Of a DNA stretch of 64,000 bases, positions 47,597 through 56,422 are shown piece after piece. The notes beneath the pieces are model-generated. The model searched no databases, was not told the DNA's origin, and saw nothing but the letters and a program-made list of their open reading frames with translations. Numbering within the stretch: position 1 is the stretch's first letter; the number at the start of each line of letters is the position of its first letter. The position numbers and the translations under genes are program-made. The stretch lies in NCBI GenBank assembly GCA_036406475.1, contig DASXBA010000050.1, positions 45,174 through 109,173 on the forward strand, read 5' to 3'. This DNA comes from DASXBA01 sp036406475. GTDB lineage: Bacteria > Actinomycetota > Thermoleophilia > Solirubrobacterales > Thermoleophilaceae.

Positions 47597-49414
47597 CTAG
47601 CTCATCCGGCGGTAACGCCAGACGCAGAGCGGTATGAAGATCGCGAGCAGGCCGCAGGTCCATGCAGCGGTGCCCGCGAGGGACTCGGGCGCTCCGGTGA
47701 GCGCGTATGAGCGCGCGGCGTTCGCCGTCAGCGTGACCGGGCTTACCTTCGCGAACGCCTCCAGCCAATCCGGGAAGGTCGACACCGGCACGAACACGGA
47801 GCTCGCGAAGACCAGCGGGAAGGTCACGACGAAGCCCGCCGACTGCGCCGCCTCCGCGCCCCGGACGGTGAGCGCCACGAACGCGAAGATCCAGCTGAGC
47901 GCGAACCCGAAGGCCGCGACGACGGCCACCGCTCCGAGCGCTCCGGATACGCCTCCGTGGAAGCGGAAGCCGACGATGTAGCCGACCACGGTCATCAAGG
48001 CGATGATCAGCACGTTGCGGACCACGTCCGCGAGCGTGCGGCCGAGAAGCACGGCCGAGCGCGCCATCGGCATCGAGCGGAAGCGGTCGATCACTCCGCG
48101 CTCCAGGTCCTGGGACAGGCCGACCGCCGTCTGCGACGCCCGGAAGACGGCGGACTGCACGAAGATCCCGGGAAGCAGGAAATCGACGTAGCTCACGCCG
48201 GCCGGCAGTGAGCTCTTCACCGCGCCGCCGAACACGTAGACGAACAGCAGCACGAACATGATCGGCTGGATCGTCGAGAAGATGAGCAGCTGCGGCTCCC
48301 GTATGAAGTGGCGCAGGTTGCGGCCCGTCACGACGGCCGCGTCGGTCACGTCCGAGCGCGCAAGCCGCGGCGACGGCAGGCGAAAGTGGCTGCGCGCCCG
48401 GCGCGATTCGCCGGTTTCCTTGGCAGGCGCGGGCGGAGGCGGACCGCCGTCCTCGCTCGCCGGTGCGCCGGTCAGATCCAGGAAGACGTCGTCGAGGGTC
48501 GGGCGCCTGAGCCCGATGTCGCTCACGCGGACCTCCGCCCGCCGCAGCTCCGCGGCGGCCTCCTCGATCAGCTCGAGGCCGTCGCGAGGCGCCGGCAGCG
48601 TCAGCCGGTCCGGTCGTTCGTCCGGCTGCGGCTCGCCACAGCCGATCGCGGTGAGCACGGCCTGGGCGTGGTCGCGCTCGGCCGCCTCGGCGAGCTCCAC
48701 CTCGAGGATCTGACCGCCGACCCGGTCCTTGAGCTCGTTGCCCGTCCCTTCGGCGATCACCCTGCCGTGGTCGATGACCGCGATGCGGTCGGCGAGCTGG
48801 TCGGCCTCCTCGAGGTACTGGGTCGTGAGGAGCAGCGTCGTTCCCTCGCGGCGAAGCTCGCGGACCGTCGCCCAGATCTGGTTGCGGCTGCGGGGATCGA
48901 GCCCCGTGGTGGGCTCGTCGAGAAAGAGGATCCGAGGTCGCGTCAGGAGGCTCGAGGCGAGGTCGAGCCGGCGGCGCATGCCGCCGGAGTAGGTTCGCGC
49001 GGAGCGGTCCGCAGCGTCGATCAGGTCGAACTGCTCGAGCAGCTCGACCGCGCGGCGGCCGGCATCCTCACGCGAGAGCTTGAAGAGGCGGCCGAACATC
49101 TCGAGGTTCTCGCGCCCGGTGAGGATCTCGTCGACGGCGGCGAACTGCCCGGTCAATCCCAGCAGCTCGCGGACCGCGAGCGGCTCCGCGACGACGTCGT
49201 GCCCGAGTATCTCCGCGCGCCCGGACTCCGGCGTCAGAAGCGTCGACAGGATGCGGACGAGGGTCGTCTTTCCCGCGCCGTTGGGACCCAGCAGGCCGAA
49301 CACCGCCCCCGCCGCGATCTCGAGATCCACACCCGCGAGCGCCTGCGTCTCGCCAAAGCGCTTTACAACGCCCTCGACGCGAATCGCGGGCGCGGAGGAG
49401 AGAGCCGCGGCCAT
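47597..49414 (-). CDS. ABC exporter with fused ATPase and ABC-2 permease
   Basis: 605 residues. ATPase, residues 1-310: GPNGAGKTTLVRIL, LTGQFAAVDEILTGREN, YSGGMRRRLDLA, RILFLDEPTTGLDP, TTQYLEEAD and the DrrA-type C-terminal LRRPTLDDVFLDLTG. Permease, residues 340-605: EPQLLIFSTIQPIMFVLLFVYVF, the ABC-2 loop and SSVFVPVSTFPDWLEAFAKVSPVT. Usually DrrA and DrrB are two genes; here one chain. A daunorubicin-type drug or lipid exporter is likely. Divergent from another ABC exporter. Confidence 0.92.
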   Translation of the reverse strand: MAAALSSAPAIRVEGVVKRFGETQALAGVDLEIAAGAVFGLLGPNGAGKTTLVRILSTLLTPESGRAEILGHDVVAEPLAVRELLGLTGQFAAVDEILTGRENLEMFGRLFKLSREDAGRRAVELLEQFDLIDAADRSARTYSGGMRRRLDLASSLLTRPRILFLDEPTTGLDPRSRNQIWATVRELRREGTTLLLTTQYLEEADQLADRIAVIDHGRVIAEGTGNELKDRVGGQILEVELAEAAERDHAQAVLTAIGCGEPQPDERPDRLTLPAPRDGLELIEEAAAELRRAEVRVSDIGLRRPTLDDVFLDLTGAPASEDGGPPPPAPAKETGESRRARSHFRLPSPRLARSDVTDAAVVTGRNLRHFIREPQLLIFSTIQPIMFVLLFVYVFGGAVKSSLPAGVSYVDFLLPGIFVQSAVFRASQTAVGLSQDLERGVIDRFRSMPMARSAVLLGRTLADVVRNVLIIALMTVVGYIVGFRFHGGVSGALGAVAVVAAFGFALSWIFAFVALTVRGAEAAQSAGFVVTFPLVFASSVFVPVSTFPDWLEAFAKVSPVTLTANAARSYALTGAPESLAGTAAWTCGLLAIFIPLCVWRYRRMS

Positions 49415-49463
49415 CGCTCCATCGACGATAAACGGGCCGCATGCCCCGCGTAGTCTTGAAATC

Positions 49464-51302
49464 GTGGCCAGGTTCTACCGCTCAGTCGAGGAGCCGCCGG
49501 AGCGCCCCGCCGATCCGGCGGTGCGCCGCGCCAACCTGCGCCGGATCGGGCCGCTCTTCGCCCCGTACAAGGCGCGGCTGGGCGGGCTGCTCCTGCTGAT
49601 CGTCGTGTCCGCGGGGCTCGGCGTGGTGCCCGCGTTCCTGCTCAAGCGGGTGCTCGAGGCGATCGGGGCCAACGACACCTCCGCGCTCTCTCTCAACGCC
49701 GGCGGGATGATCGTGATCGCGGTCGCGACCGGTGTGCTCGGGGTCGTCCAGACGCTGCTCTCGAACCAGGTCGGGCAGCGCGTGATGCACGACCTGCGGA
49801 CGGCCGTCTTCCGCCACCTTCAGCGGCTGTCGCTTGCCTTCTTCACCCGCACTCGCACGGGCGAGGTGCAGTCGCGGATATCGAACGACATCGGCGGCGT
49901 TCAGAACGTGGTCACGAACACGGCCACGTCGATCGCCTCGAACGTGACGACCGTGGTGGCGACCGTGGTCGGCATGCTCCTCCTGAGCTGGCAGCTCTCC
50001 CTGTTCGCTTTTGCCCTGATTCCGCTGTTCGTGTTCTTGACGAACCGCGTCGGCAAGGAACGGCGGCGGATCGCGAAGACGACGCAGGAGACGATGGCCG
50101 ACATCTCGAGCCTCGTGCAGGAGTCCCTCTCGGTGTCGGGGATCCTGCTTGGCAAGACGATGGGGCGTGGGGACGAGCTGGCCGACCGGTTCGAGGGGGA
50201 CTCCGGGCGCCTCGCCGAGCTCGAGGTGCGCCAGCGGATGGCCGGGCGCTGGGTGATGGCCTCGATCCAGACGAGCTTCGCGATCATGCCGGCCGCCGTC
50301 TACTGGTTCGGCGGTCTGGCACTGGCGGGCGGATCGCACGCGGTCTCGATCCCGCTGCTCGTGGCCTTCACGACCCTCCAGACCAGGCTGTTCTTCCCGG
50401 TGGGCAACCTGTTGGGGGTCGGGCTCGACGTTCAGACCTCGCTCGCGCTGTTCGACCGGATCTTCGAGTATCTCGACCAGCCGGTCGACATCGAGGAGAA
50501 GCCGAACGCCATTTCCGAGGCGAATGCCGGGGACGTCGTGTTCGACCGGGTCTGGTTTCGCTACGGGGAGAGCTGGACGCTCGAGGACGTCTCGTTCAGG
50601 GTCGGCGCGGGGACCACGACCGCGCTCGTGGGCGAGACCGGCGCGGGCAAGACGACACTCGGGTACCTGGCGGCCAGGCTCTACGACGTCGGCCGAGGGC
50701 GGATCGCGATCGATGGGGTGGACATCCGCGACTTGAGCTTCCAGGCTCTGACCGACCTGGTTGGCGTCGTCTCCCAGGAGACCTACCTCTTCCACGCCTC
50801 CGTCCGCGACAACCTGCGCTTCGCGAAGCCGGACGCGACCGATGACGAACTAGAGGCGGCCGCCCGTGCGGCGCGGATCCACGACGTGATCACGGGCCTG
50901 CCCGACGGCTACGACACCGTCGTCGGTGAGCGGGGATACCGCTTCTCCGGCGGCGAGAAGCAGCGGATCGCGATCGCCCGCACGATCCTCCGCAACCCGC
51001 CCATCCTCGTCCTGGACGAAGCCACGAGCTCGCTCGACACCGGGACCGAGCGCCTGGTCCAGGAAGCGCTCGACCGGCTATCGGAGGGCCGCACCACGAT
51101 CGCGATCGCCCACCGCCTGTCGACCGTGCGAGACGCCGACCAGATCATCGTGCTCGACCACGGCCGAGTCGTGGAGTCGGGCCGCCACGAGGACCTGGTC
51201 CGCGCAGGCGGCCGCTACTCGGCGCTGGTCAGCCGGGACGCGCAGTTGGCCGCTCCGGAGCCCGGCGGGGACGACGTGCCCGCGCTCGCCCAGGCGAGCT
51301 AG
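49464..51302 (+). CDS. ABC exporter, MsbA/MdlB type (TM domain plus ATPase)
   Basis: 612 residues. GTG at 49464 is the first plausible start after the divergent promoter. TM part (residues 40-330) with six helices including LLSWQLSLFAFALIPLFVF; ATPase part with GETGAGKTTLGYLAARLYD, SQETYLFHASVRDNLRFA, RFSGGEKQRIAIARTI, PPILVLDEATSSLD and AIAHRLSTVRDADQI. Transport substrate unknown; homodimer or heterodimer. Confidence 0.95.
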   Translation: MARFYRSVEEPPERPADPAVRRANLRRIGPLFAPYKARLGGLLLLIVVSAGLGVVPAFLLKRVLEAIGANDTSALSLNAGGMIVIAVATGVLGVVQTLLSNQVGQRVMHDLRTAVFRHLQRLSLAFFTRTRTGEVQSRISNDIGGVQNVVTNTATSIASNVTTVVATVVGMLLLSWQLSLFAFALIPLFVFLTNRVGKERRRIAKTTQETMADISSLVQESLSVSGILLGKTMGRGDELADRFEGDSGRLAELEVRQRMAGRWVMASIQTSFAIMPAAVYWFGGLALAGGSHAVSIPLLVAFTTLQTRLFFPVGNLLGVGLDVQTSLALFDRIFEYLDQPVDIEEKPNAISEANAGDVVFDRVWFRYGESWTLEDVSFRVGAGTTTALVGETGAGKTTLGYLAARLYDVGRGRIAIDGVDIRDLSFQALTDLVGVVSQETYLFHASVRDNLRFAKPDATDDELEAAARAARIHDVITGLPDGYDTVVGERGYRFSGGEKQRIAIARTILRNPPILVLDEATSSLDTGTERLVQEALDRLSEGRTTIAIAHRLSTVRDADQIIVLDHGRVVESGRHEDLVRAGGRYSALVSRDAQLAAPEPGGDDVPALAQAS

Positions 51303-51323
51303 TCGGCATCGAGCGAGCCAAGC

Positions 51324-51743
51324 TCAGATGGGCGGGATCCAGTGTCCGCGGACCATCGTGCCCCACTCCTCCCCGGTGTCGTGCTCGCCCGGCGGATGCT
51401 CCTGTGCCCCGTAGATATGGACGTCGACGATTCCTTCCGGCCCCGTCCTGACGACGAGCGCGAGCGGCACCGCGCCGACTCGGTGGAAGTCGCGCAGCTC
51501 GTAGTCGGCCTCGATCTCGGCGATCCAGGCGCCGTCCACCTGCCACTGGGCCTTGATCTCGTGGCTCGTGGACCGCAGGGCGCCGAGTATCGACGCCAAC
51601 AGCTCGCGTACCGCCTCCGTCCCTTCCGCGCGCCGGCCGTCCGCCGCCAGCAGTCGTCCGTCCGGGGCGAAGAGGGCCACCAGGGCGTCGATGTCAAGCG
51701 CGTCGGTAGCGGCCAGCAGCCGCTCGATCGGCGACTCGTTCAC
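51324..51743 (-). CDS. SnoaL/SgcJ-like NTF2-fold protein
   Basis: 139 residues: IERLLAATDALDIDALVALF, GRLLAADGRRAEGTEAVREL, a central ADYELRDFHRVG strand and a C-terminal VDVHIYGAQEHPPGEHDTGE. Belongs to the SnoaL-like nuclear transport factor 2 group. Function unknown. Divergent from the dienelactone hydrolase gene. Confidence 0.87.
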   Translation of the reverse strand: MNESPIERLLAATDALDIDALVALFAPDGRLLAADGRRAEGTEAVRELLASILGALRSTSHEIKAQWQVDGAWIAEIEADYELRDFHRVGAVPLALVVRTGPEGIVDVHIYGAQEHPPGEHDTGEEWGTMVRGHWIPPI

Positions 51744-51774
51744 GTGCGGCGATCCTAACTAGGCTCCCCACCTG

Positions 51775-52515
51775 GTGGCGGGCAGCACGGTTGAGATCAA
51801 GACAGCGGACGGCGTCGCCGACGCGTACCTCGCCCGGCCCGGATCCGGGAGCGGTCCGGGAGTGCTGTTTCTCATGGACGCGTTCGGGCTCCGTGCGGCG
51901 ATCGAGGAGATGGCCGAGCGGATTGCCGCGGACGGCTACGTCGTCCTCGCGCCCAACCTCTTCTACCGGGCGGGGCGTGCGCCGGTCCTGCCGATGCCGG
52001 ACCTGACCGATCCCGAACAGCGTGCGAGCTTCTTCGAATCGGTGCGCCCGCTGATGGACGAGCTCACGCCGGAGCGACTTGCCGCCGACGGCGCCGCGTA
52101 CCTCGACTACCTCGGCGAGACGGCATCGGCGGGGCCCGTCGCGATCTCCGGCTATTGCCTGGGCGGCCGCATCGGCTGGCGGATCGCGGTCGCTCATCCG
52201 GAGCGGGTCGCGGCGCTGGGCGCCTTCCATCCCGGCCGGCTCGTGACCGACGCTCCGGACAGCCCGCATCGCTCGGCGGCGGACATGAAGGCCGAGCTCT
52301 ACTTCGGCTTCGCGGACCAGGATCCGAGCATGACCGCCGATCAGATCGCGATGCTCGAGCGAAGCCTCGAGGAGGCCGGGGCGCGCTTCCGAGCCGAGGT
52401 CTACGAGGGCGCGCAGCACGGCTACACGATGGCCGACACCGCCGCCTTCGACGAGCCGTCCAGCGAGCGCCACTTCCGCGAGCTTCAAGCGCTGCTCGAG
52501 CGCGCCGTAGGGTAG
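51775..52515 (+). CDS. Dienelactone hydrolase family protein
   Basis: 246 residues of an alpha/beta hydrolase of the DLH group. Nucleophile elbow GYCLGGR with Cys in place of Ser, PGVLFLMDAFGLRAAIEEMA, GYVVLAPNLFYR, Asp in FGFADQDPSM and His in GAQHGYTMAD. Hydrolyses a lactone or ester; dienelactone itself is only one possible substrate. Starts with GTG. Confidence 0.93.
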   Translation: MAGSTVEIKTADGVADAYLARPGSGSGPGVLFLMDAFGLRAAIEEMAERIAADGYVVLAPNLFYRAGRAPVLPMPDLTDPEQRASFFESVRPLMDELTPERLAADGAAYLDYLGETASAGPVAISGYCLGGRIGWRIAVAHPERVAALGAFHPGRLVTDAPDSPHRSAADMKAELYFGFADQDPSMTADQIAMLERSLEEAGARFRAEVYEGAQHGYTMADTAAFDEPSSERHFRELQALLERAVG

Positions 52516-52516
52516 G

Positions 52517-52603
52517 CAGAAAGACGGAAAGGTCGTCACGATTCGCTACTTCATGAACAAGGAAGACGCTCTCGAAGCCGCGCGGGTGGGGGAGGGCGCA
52601 TGA
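52517..52603 (+). pseudogene. 3' remnant of a SnoaL-like gene
   Basis: The short frame KDGKVVTIRYF then MNKEDALEAA matches the C-terminal strand and helix of SnoaL proteins (compare the end of the frameshifted gene at 43564). Only about 25 codons remain after the preceding stop. Its TGA overlaps the ATG of the MDR gene (ATGA). Confidence 0.6.
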
Positions 52604-53571
52604 AGGCCGCGGTCATCCATGAGAACGGCGGTCCGGGTGTTCTCCGCTACGAGGACGTCCCCGATCCCGACTGTCCGGACGGCTTCGTGGTCGTAGATGC
52701 CGAGGCGATCAGCATCGAGGGAGGAGACCTGCTCGCCCGCGCGTCGGGCGACCTGCCGGGAACGCCGCACGTCGTCGGCTATCTGAGTGCCGGGACGGTG
52801 AGCGAGGTTGCCGCCGCCGGCGTCGAAGGACGCGCGGTCGGTGACCGCGTGGTGGCCCTGAACGCCGCCGGTTCGCACGCCGCCAGGCGAGCGGTCCCCG
52901 CGGCCGTGACGTGGCCGATTCCGGACGGGCTCGATGCGGCTCGCGCGGCGTGCGTACCGGTCGCCTTCGGCACCGCGTACGAGTGCTTGTTCACCGCGGG
53001 CAACCTGGCCGAGGGCCAGACCGTGCTGGTCCACGCCGGAGCCGGTGGCGTCGGGATGGCCGCGATTCAGCTCGCGGGGCAGGCGGGCGCGACCGTCATC
53101 TCGACCGCCTCGAGCGACGAGAAGCTCGAACGGCTGAAGGCGTTCGGCCTCGATCACGGGATCAACTACGCCACCGAGAGCTTCGTCGAGCGCACGCAGG
53201 AGCTGACCGACTCGAGCGGCGTCGACGTCGTCATCGACTCGGTCGGCGGCCAGAACCTCGTCGACAGCATCGAGGTTCTCGCCTATCGCGGGACGCTCGT
53301 CAGCGTCGGAGTTGCCGGCCGGGCGGGCTCGGCGATCGAGGCGAAGTCGCTCTGGACGCGCAACAACACGCTGCGCGGCGTCTACCTCGGCGGCGCGATG
53401 CTGCCCGACTACGCCCGCATCCATCCGATGATCGGCGACATGCTGGAGCGCGTCGCGAGCGGCGAGCTCCAGGTGGAGATCGACCGCACCTTCCCGCTGG
53501 CGGAGGCAGCCGCGGCGCACGAGTACATCGAGAGCCGCAAGGCCTTCGGCCGGGTGGTCCTTACGCCGTAG
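52600..53571 (+). CDS. Quinone-oxidoreductase-like MDR family enzyme
   Basis: 323 residues without structural zinc ligands. Motifs: MKAAVIHENGGP, GYLSAGTVSEVAAAG, GTAYECLFTAGNLAEGQTVL, the NAD(P) site HAGAGGVGMAAIQLAG, STASSDEKLERLKAFG, DVVIDSVGGQNL and ESRKAFGRVVL. Typical NADPH-dependent quinone or enone reductase. The start overlaps the stop of the SnoaL remnant. Confidence 0.94.
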   Translation: MKAAVIHENGGPGVLRYEDVPDPDCPDGFVVVDAEAISIEGGDLLARASGDLPGTPHVVGYLSAGTVSEVAAAGVEGRAVGDRVVALNAAGSHAARRAVPAAVTWPIPDGLDAARAACVPVAFGTAYECLFTAGNLAEGQTVLVHAGAGGVGMAAIQLAGQAGATVISTASSDEKLERLKAFGLDHGINYATESFVERTQELTDSSGVDVVIDSVGGQNLVDSIEVLAYRGTLVSVGVAGRAGSAIEAKSLWTRNNTLRGVYLGGAMLPDYARIHPMIGDMLERVASGELQVEIDRTFPLAEAAAAHEYIESRKAFGRVVLTP

Positions 53572-53589
53572 CGCGTAGCGCCGGTGGGG

Positions 53590-53844
53590 CTACTGCCGGT
53601 AGTGCTCGACGGTGTCCGCCGACCGGACCTCGGCGTCGTCCGGGTCCTGGCCGAACTCCTCCTTGGCGCGCCGCTGGCGCAGCAGGTCCCAGCACCGGTC
53701 GAGCTCGACCTCCAGCTCGCGCAGCCGCGTCTTGTCGGCCTCGAGCGCCTCGTCGTCGGGCCGGTCGGCCTGCTCCTTGCCGCGCAGCTCTCTCTCCTCC
53801 GAGACGAGCTGCTCGATGTGGGCCGCGATGCTCTCGTCGCTCAT
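53590..53844 (-). CDS. DUF2630 family protein
   Basis: 84 residues with the DUF2630 signature: ESIAAHIEQLVSEERELRGK, LRELEVELDRCWDLLRQRRA and a C-terminal EVRSADTVEHYRQ. Short, helical, common in actinobacteria; function unknown. It follows the DksA-like gene by 9 nt on the same strand. Confidence 0.92.
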   Translation of the reverse strand: MSDESIAAHIEQLVSEERELRGKEQADRPDDEALEADKTRLRELEVELDRCWDLLRQRRAKEEFGQDPDDAEVRSADTVEHYRQ

Positions 53845-53853
53845 AGGGGGATC

Positions 53854-54192
53854 CTACGACGGGTCGTAGCGCGCCTGTTCTTCCTCGGTGCGCTCGGCCC
53901 AGGGAATCGCCTCCAGCCGCGCATCGGGGATCGGGTCGCCGCTCTCCACGGAGCGGCCGTAGGTGCCCTCCTCGAGCCGCCGCTCGGCTCGATCGATCGC
54001 GCCCAGCTCTTCCTCGAGCCGCTGCGCCAGCCCCTGGTCGCGCTCCTCCTCGAACAGCTCCGTCGCCTCGTCGGCCGGGTGCTGGTCCAGGTGCGAGAGC
54101 TCCTCGCCGGGCTCCGGGCGGAGCCGCGCGAGCGACTCCTCTATACGGCTGCGCTCGCGGGCGAGCAGTTCGCGGGCGTGGTTCGGCTCCAT
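53854..54192 (-). CDS. DksA/TraR-like protein without zinc cysteines
   Basis: 112 residues: a coiled-coil N-terminal part (HARELLARERSRIEESLARL), an acidic middle, then the zinc-finger region GTYGRSVESGDPIPDARLEA. In normal DksA/TraR proteins the motif is GxYGxCxxCGxxI with Cys; here Ser or another residue stands at these positions, so no zinc is expected. May regulate RNA polymerase through its secondary channel like DksA, or be structural. Confidence 0.85.
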   Translation of the reverse strand: MEPNHARELLARERSRIEESLARLRPEPGEELSHLDQHPADEATELFEEERDQGLAQRLEEELGAIDRAERRLEEGTYGRSVESGDPIPDARLEAIPWAERTEEEQARYDPS

Positions 54193-54225
54193 CGGGCTTA
54201 ACGCTATCGCCGCGCTCTACGCGCC

Positions 54226-54753
54226 GTGGTGTGTCTTGTCACGACCCGATCCCCGTCTTACGGCTGGTACCCCTACCGCTTCGTCGGCGACGGCCAGTCC
54301 GCCAGCACCTTCAGCGACTCGGGCTCCGGCGACTGCGTGGGCCCGCCGCACCCGGCCGCCTCAAAGCCGGTCGGCACCAGCGCCAAGCCGGGCGCGAAGC
54401 CCGACCGGACCGCGCCACGCCTCTCCCGCGCCCGGCTCAGCCGCCGCCGCTTCCGGGTCGGGCGCGCACGCACCGCGCGGGTGGCGAGGGTGCGCCGCGG
54501 CACGATCATCCGTTACGTGCTCTCGGAGGCCGCCACGACCAGCCTCCGCATCGACCGCCGGCGCGGCTCGCGCTACCGCCGCGCGGGCACGCTCAAGCGC
54601 ACCACCGGCAAGGGCCGCCGCGGGGTGCGCTTCTCCGGCCGGATCGGGCGCAAGGCGCTGAAGCCCGGCCGCTACCGCCTGACCCTGAGGGCACGCGACG
54701 CCGCGGGCAACACCGGGCGGGCGCGGCGGCTGTACTTCCGGGTGGTCGGCTAG
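54226..54753 (+). CDS. Surface protein fragment with Arg-rich Ig-like tail (possibly 5'-truncated)
   Basis: 175 residues. The N-terminal part (SPSYGWYPYRFVGDGQSAST) has no signal peptide. The C-terminal 100 residues have RFRVGRARTARVARVRRGTI, a YVLSEAATTSLRI strand, RYRRAGTLKRTTGKGRRGVR and KALKPGRYRLTLRARDAAGN, the repeat-type domain common at the C-terminus of secreted Solirubrobacter-like proteins. The missing export signal suggests a larger gene lost its 5' end. Convergent 4-nt overlap with the TetR gene. Confidence 0.6.
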   Translation: MVCLVTTRSPSYGWYPYRFVGDGQSASTFSDSGSGDCVGPPHPAASKPVGTSAKPGAKPDRTAPRLSRARLSRRRFRVGRARTARVARVRRGTIIRYVLSEAATTSLRIDRRRGSRYRRAGTLKRTTGKGRRGVRFSGRIGRKALKPGRYRLTLRARDAAGNTGRARRLYFRVVG

Positions 54754-55352
54754 AGCCCCAGCACGCCCGCCACCGCGCGCGCCGCCAGCTCCTCGTCGTG
54801 GGGCGCCTGCCCGGCGAGCGCGATCACCGCGCCCTCGAGCGCGCCCATGCATGCCATGCCCACGGCTCGTGCCGGCGGGCCGGGCGGGATCGAGCCGTCC
54901 TTGCGGCCCGCGCTCACCAGGCGCGCCACACGCTTGATGCCGCCCTCCGCGATCTCCTCGAGCCGGCGGCCGACCGTGTTGCTCTGGCCGCTGAACTCGA
55001 CTCTCAGGGCCATGATCACGCGCGCGATGTCGCGCCGGCAGAAGGCGGCGTGGCCGCGGGCCATCGCGAGAATCTCGGAGACCGGGTCCGGCTCCTGCGC
55101 CGCCGGCTCGCCCACCTCGCGCATCCAGTTGTCGTTGACCCACTCGATCACCGCGAGGGCCAGGTCCTCCTTGTCCCTGAACTGGTGGTAGAGGGCGCCG
55201 CGCGTGTAGCCCGCCTCGCGAGCCACCTCCTCGAGCCTGAGATTGCCGTAGCCGTAGCGGGACAGGCCCCTCGCCGCGGACTCGAGCAGAGCGCCGCGGC
55301 TGCGGGCCCGGCGCTCCGCCTGGGTGGCCCGCCCTCCGCTACGTACATGCAT
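54750..55352 (-). CDS. TetR-family regulator
   Basis: 200 residues. HTH: RGALLESAARGLSRYGYGNL and RLEEVAREAGYTRGALYHQF, then the family motif RDKEDLALAVIEW. The C-terminal ligand domain has ALRVEFSGQSNTVGRRLEEI. The start codon at 55352 lies within a 12-bp palindrome, so the gene is likely autoregulated and possibly leaderless. It is divergent from a three-gene operon that it probably controls. Confidence 0.93.
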   Translation of the reverse strand: MHVRSGGRATQAERRARSRGALLESAARGLSRYGYGNLRLEEVAREAGYTRGALYHQFRDKEDLALAVIEWVNDNWMREVGEPAAQEPDPVSEILAMARGHAAFCRRDIARVIMALRVEFSGQSNTVGRRLEEIAEGGIKRVARLVSAGRKDGSIPPGPPARAVGMACMGALEGAVIALAGQAPHDEELAARAVAGVLGL

Positions 55353-55360
55353 GTATGTAT
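55344..55360. promoter_or_regulatory. Palindromic operator over the TetR start
   Basis: Perfect 12-bp palindrome tacatgcatgta (55344-55355), followed by an extra tgtat repeat. It covers the TetR initiation codon and sits 20 nt upstream of the divergent operon start. Suits binding by the adjacent TetR regulator. Confidence 0.65.
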
Positions 55361-55379
55361 GCTACCGTGCGAGTCGGAC

Positions 55380-55844
55380 GTGGATGGCAGGGTGCGACAG
55401 GTCGAAGTGCCCCCGCGGGTTCGAGCGCTCAGCACGCTCCCGCAGGTGGACTACGCCGACGCCTTCGTGGTCGAGGCCGCCGCAGCGCAGGAGCGGTCGG
55501 CGGAGGAATGGATCCGCTCGGTGTTGGATGACGCTCCCACCGGGCTGCGGCGCGCACTGCGGTCGGGCTGGCACTCGCTCGGCCTCGAGCTCGGCCCCGA
55601 CGACTCCGACGGGCTCGTGCTCGGCTGGGAGGTGCGGCGGAGCACCGGCGCCCACGTGCTCCTCGGCGCCGGCTCCCGCCTGGGGATGCCGGCCGAGCTC
55701 GTCCTCCAGCGCCGGCCGCGCTCGCTGCTCCTAGCCACGCTCATCCGGCAGGAGAACCCCCTCGTCCGCGCGATGTGGGCAGGCATGGTTCACGTGCACC
55801 GGCGCGTCGTGCCGAATGTCCTCGCCCGGGCAGCGGCCGGATGA
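55380..55844 (+). CDS. Hypothetical protein, first gene of TetR-divergent operon
   Basis: About 154 residues. GTG at 55380 or 55392 could start it. Sequence LSTLPQVDYADAFVVEAAAA, SAEEWIRSVLDDAPTGLRRA, GWHSLGLELGPDDSDGLVLG, EVRRSTGAHVLLGAGSRLG and a C-terminal MVHVHRRVVPNVLARAAAG. It resembles the SRPBCC-like or DUF2867-type partner proteins seen with DUF2867, but no family is certain. Stop overlaps the next ATG (ATGA). Confidence 0.75.
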   Translation: MDGRVRQVEVPPRVRALSTLPQVDYADAFVVEAAAAQERSAEEWIRSVLDDAPTGLRRALRSGWHSLGLELGPDDSDGLVLGWEVRRSTGAHVLLGAGSRLGMPAELVLQRRPRSLLLATLIRQENPLVRAMWAGMVHVHRRVVPNVLARAAAG

Positions 55845-56422
55845 GGCTCCCGAAGAGCGCCCATACCTCCCAGCCGTGGCGGATCCACGAGGTCGCCTCG
55901 GACTTCCGACTCGAGGACGTCTGGGCGCTGCCCACCCCGGGTGGTCCCGACGACTTCCCCCGGCTCGTGGAGCTGATGGCTGCGGGCGACGCGTCGCAGA
56001 CCCCGTCCGGCATCACCCGGCTCCTCTGGGCGACCCGCTGGAAGGTGGGCGAGATCCTCGGCTGGGACGATCCGGCTGGCGGCCTGGGAGCCAGGGTGCC
56101 GACGCTGCGCGAGCGCCTGCCGGACGAGCTGCGCGAGAGGAGAGGCCCGGAGTTCGACACCCTGCCGTTCACCCCGCTCTACCTGCTCGACGAGGAGTTC
56201 GCCGCAGAGGTAGCGAACCGAACCGTCCACGCCTTGATGCACCTGGGCTGGGTGCCTGACGGCGCCGGCGGCTACCGTGGCCAGATGGCCGTCCTCGTGA
56301 AGCCGAACGGGCTGCCCGGCGACGTCTACATGGCCGCGATCAAGCCGTTCCGCCACCTGATCGTCTACCCGGCGATGCTGAGGCAGGTCGAACGAGAATG
56401 GAAGGAGCGCCAAGCGAAATGA
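55841..56422 (+). CDS. DUF2867 family protein
   Basis: 193 residues with PWRIHEVASDFRLEDVWALP and TPGGPDDFPRLVELMAAGD at the N-terminus, then a LLWATRWKVGEILGWDDPAG stretch and a C-terminal MAVLVKPNGLPGDVYMAAIK. Pattern of DUF2867, a SRPBCC-like domain often regulated by TetR proteins. Overlaps both neighbours by 4 nt. Function unknown; may bind a hydrophobic ligand. Confidence 0.88.
   Translation: MRLPKSAHTSQPWRIHEVASDFRLEDVWALPTPGGPDDFPRLVELMAAGDASQTPSGITRLLWATRWKVGEILGWDDPAGGLGARVPTLRERLPDELRERRGPEFDTLPFTPLYLLDEEFAAEVANRTVHALMHLGWVPDGAGGYRGQMAVLVKPNGLPGDVYMAAIKPFRHLIVYPAMLRQVEREWKERQAK

Noticed and set aside
45406..47637. 743-residue plus-strand frame opposite nhaA
   Set aside because: Antisense shadow; Arg/Glu/Gly low-complexity character.
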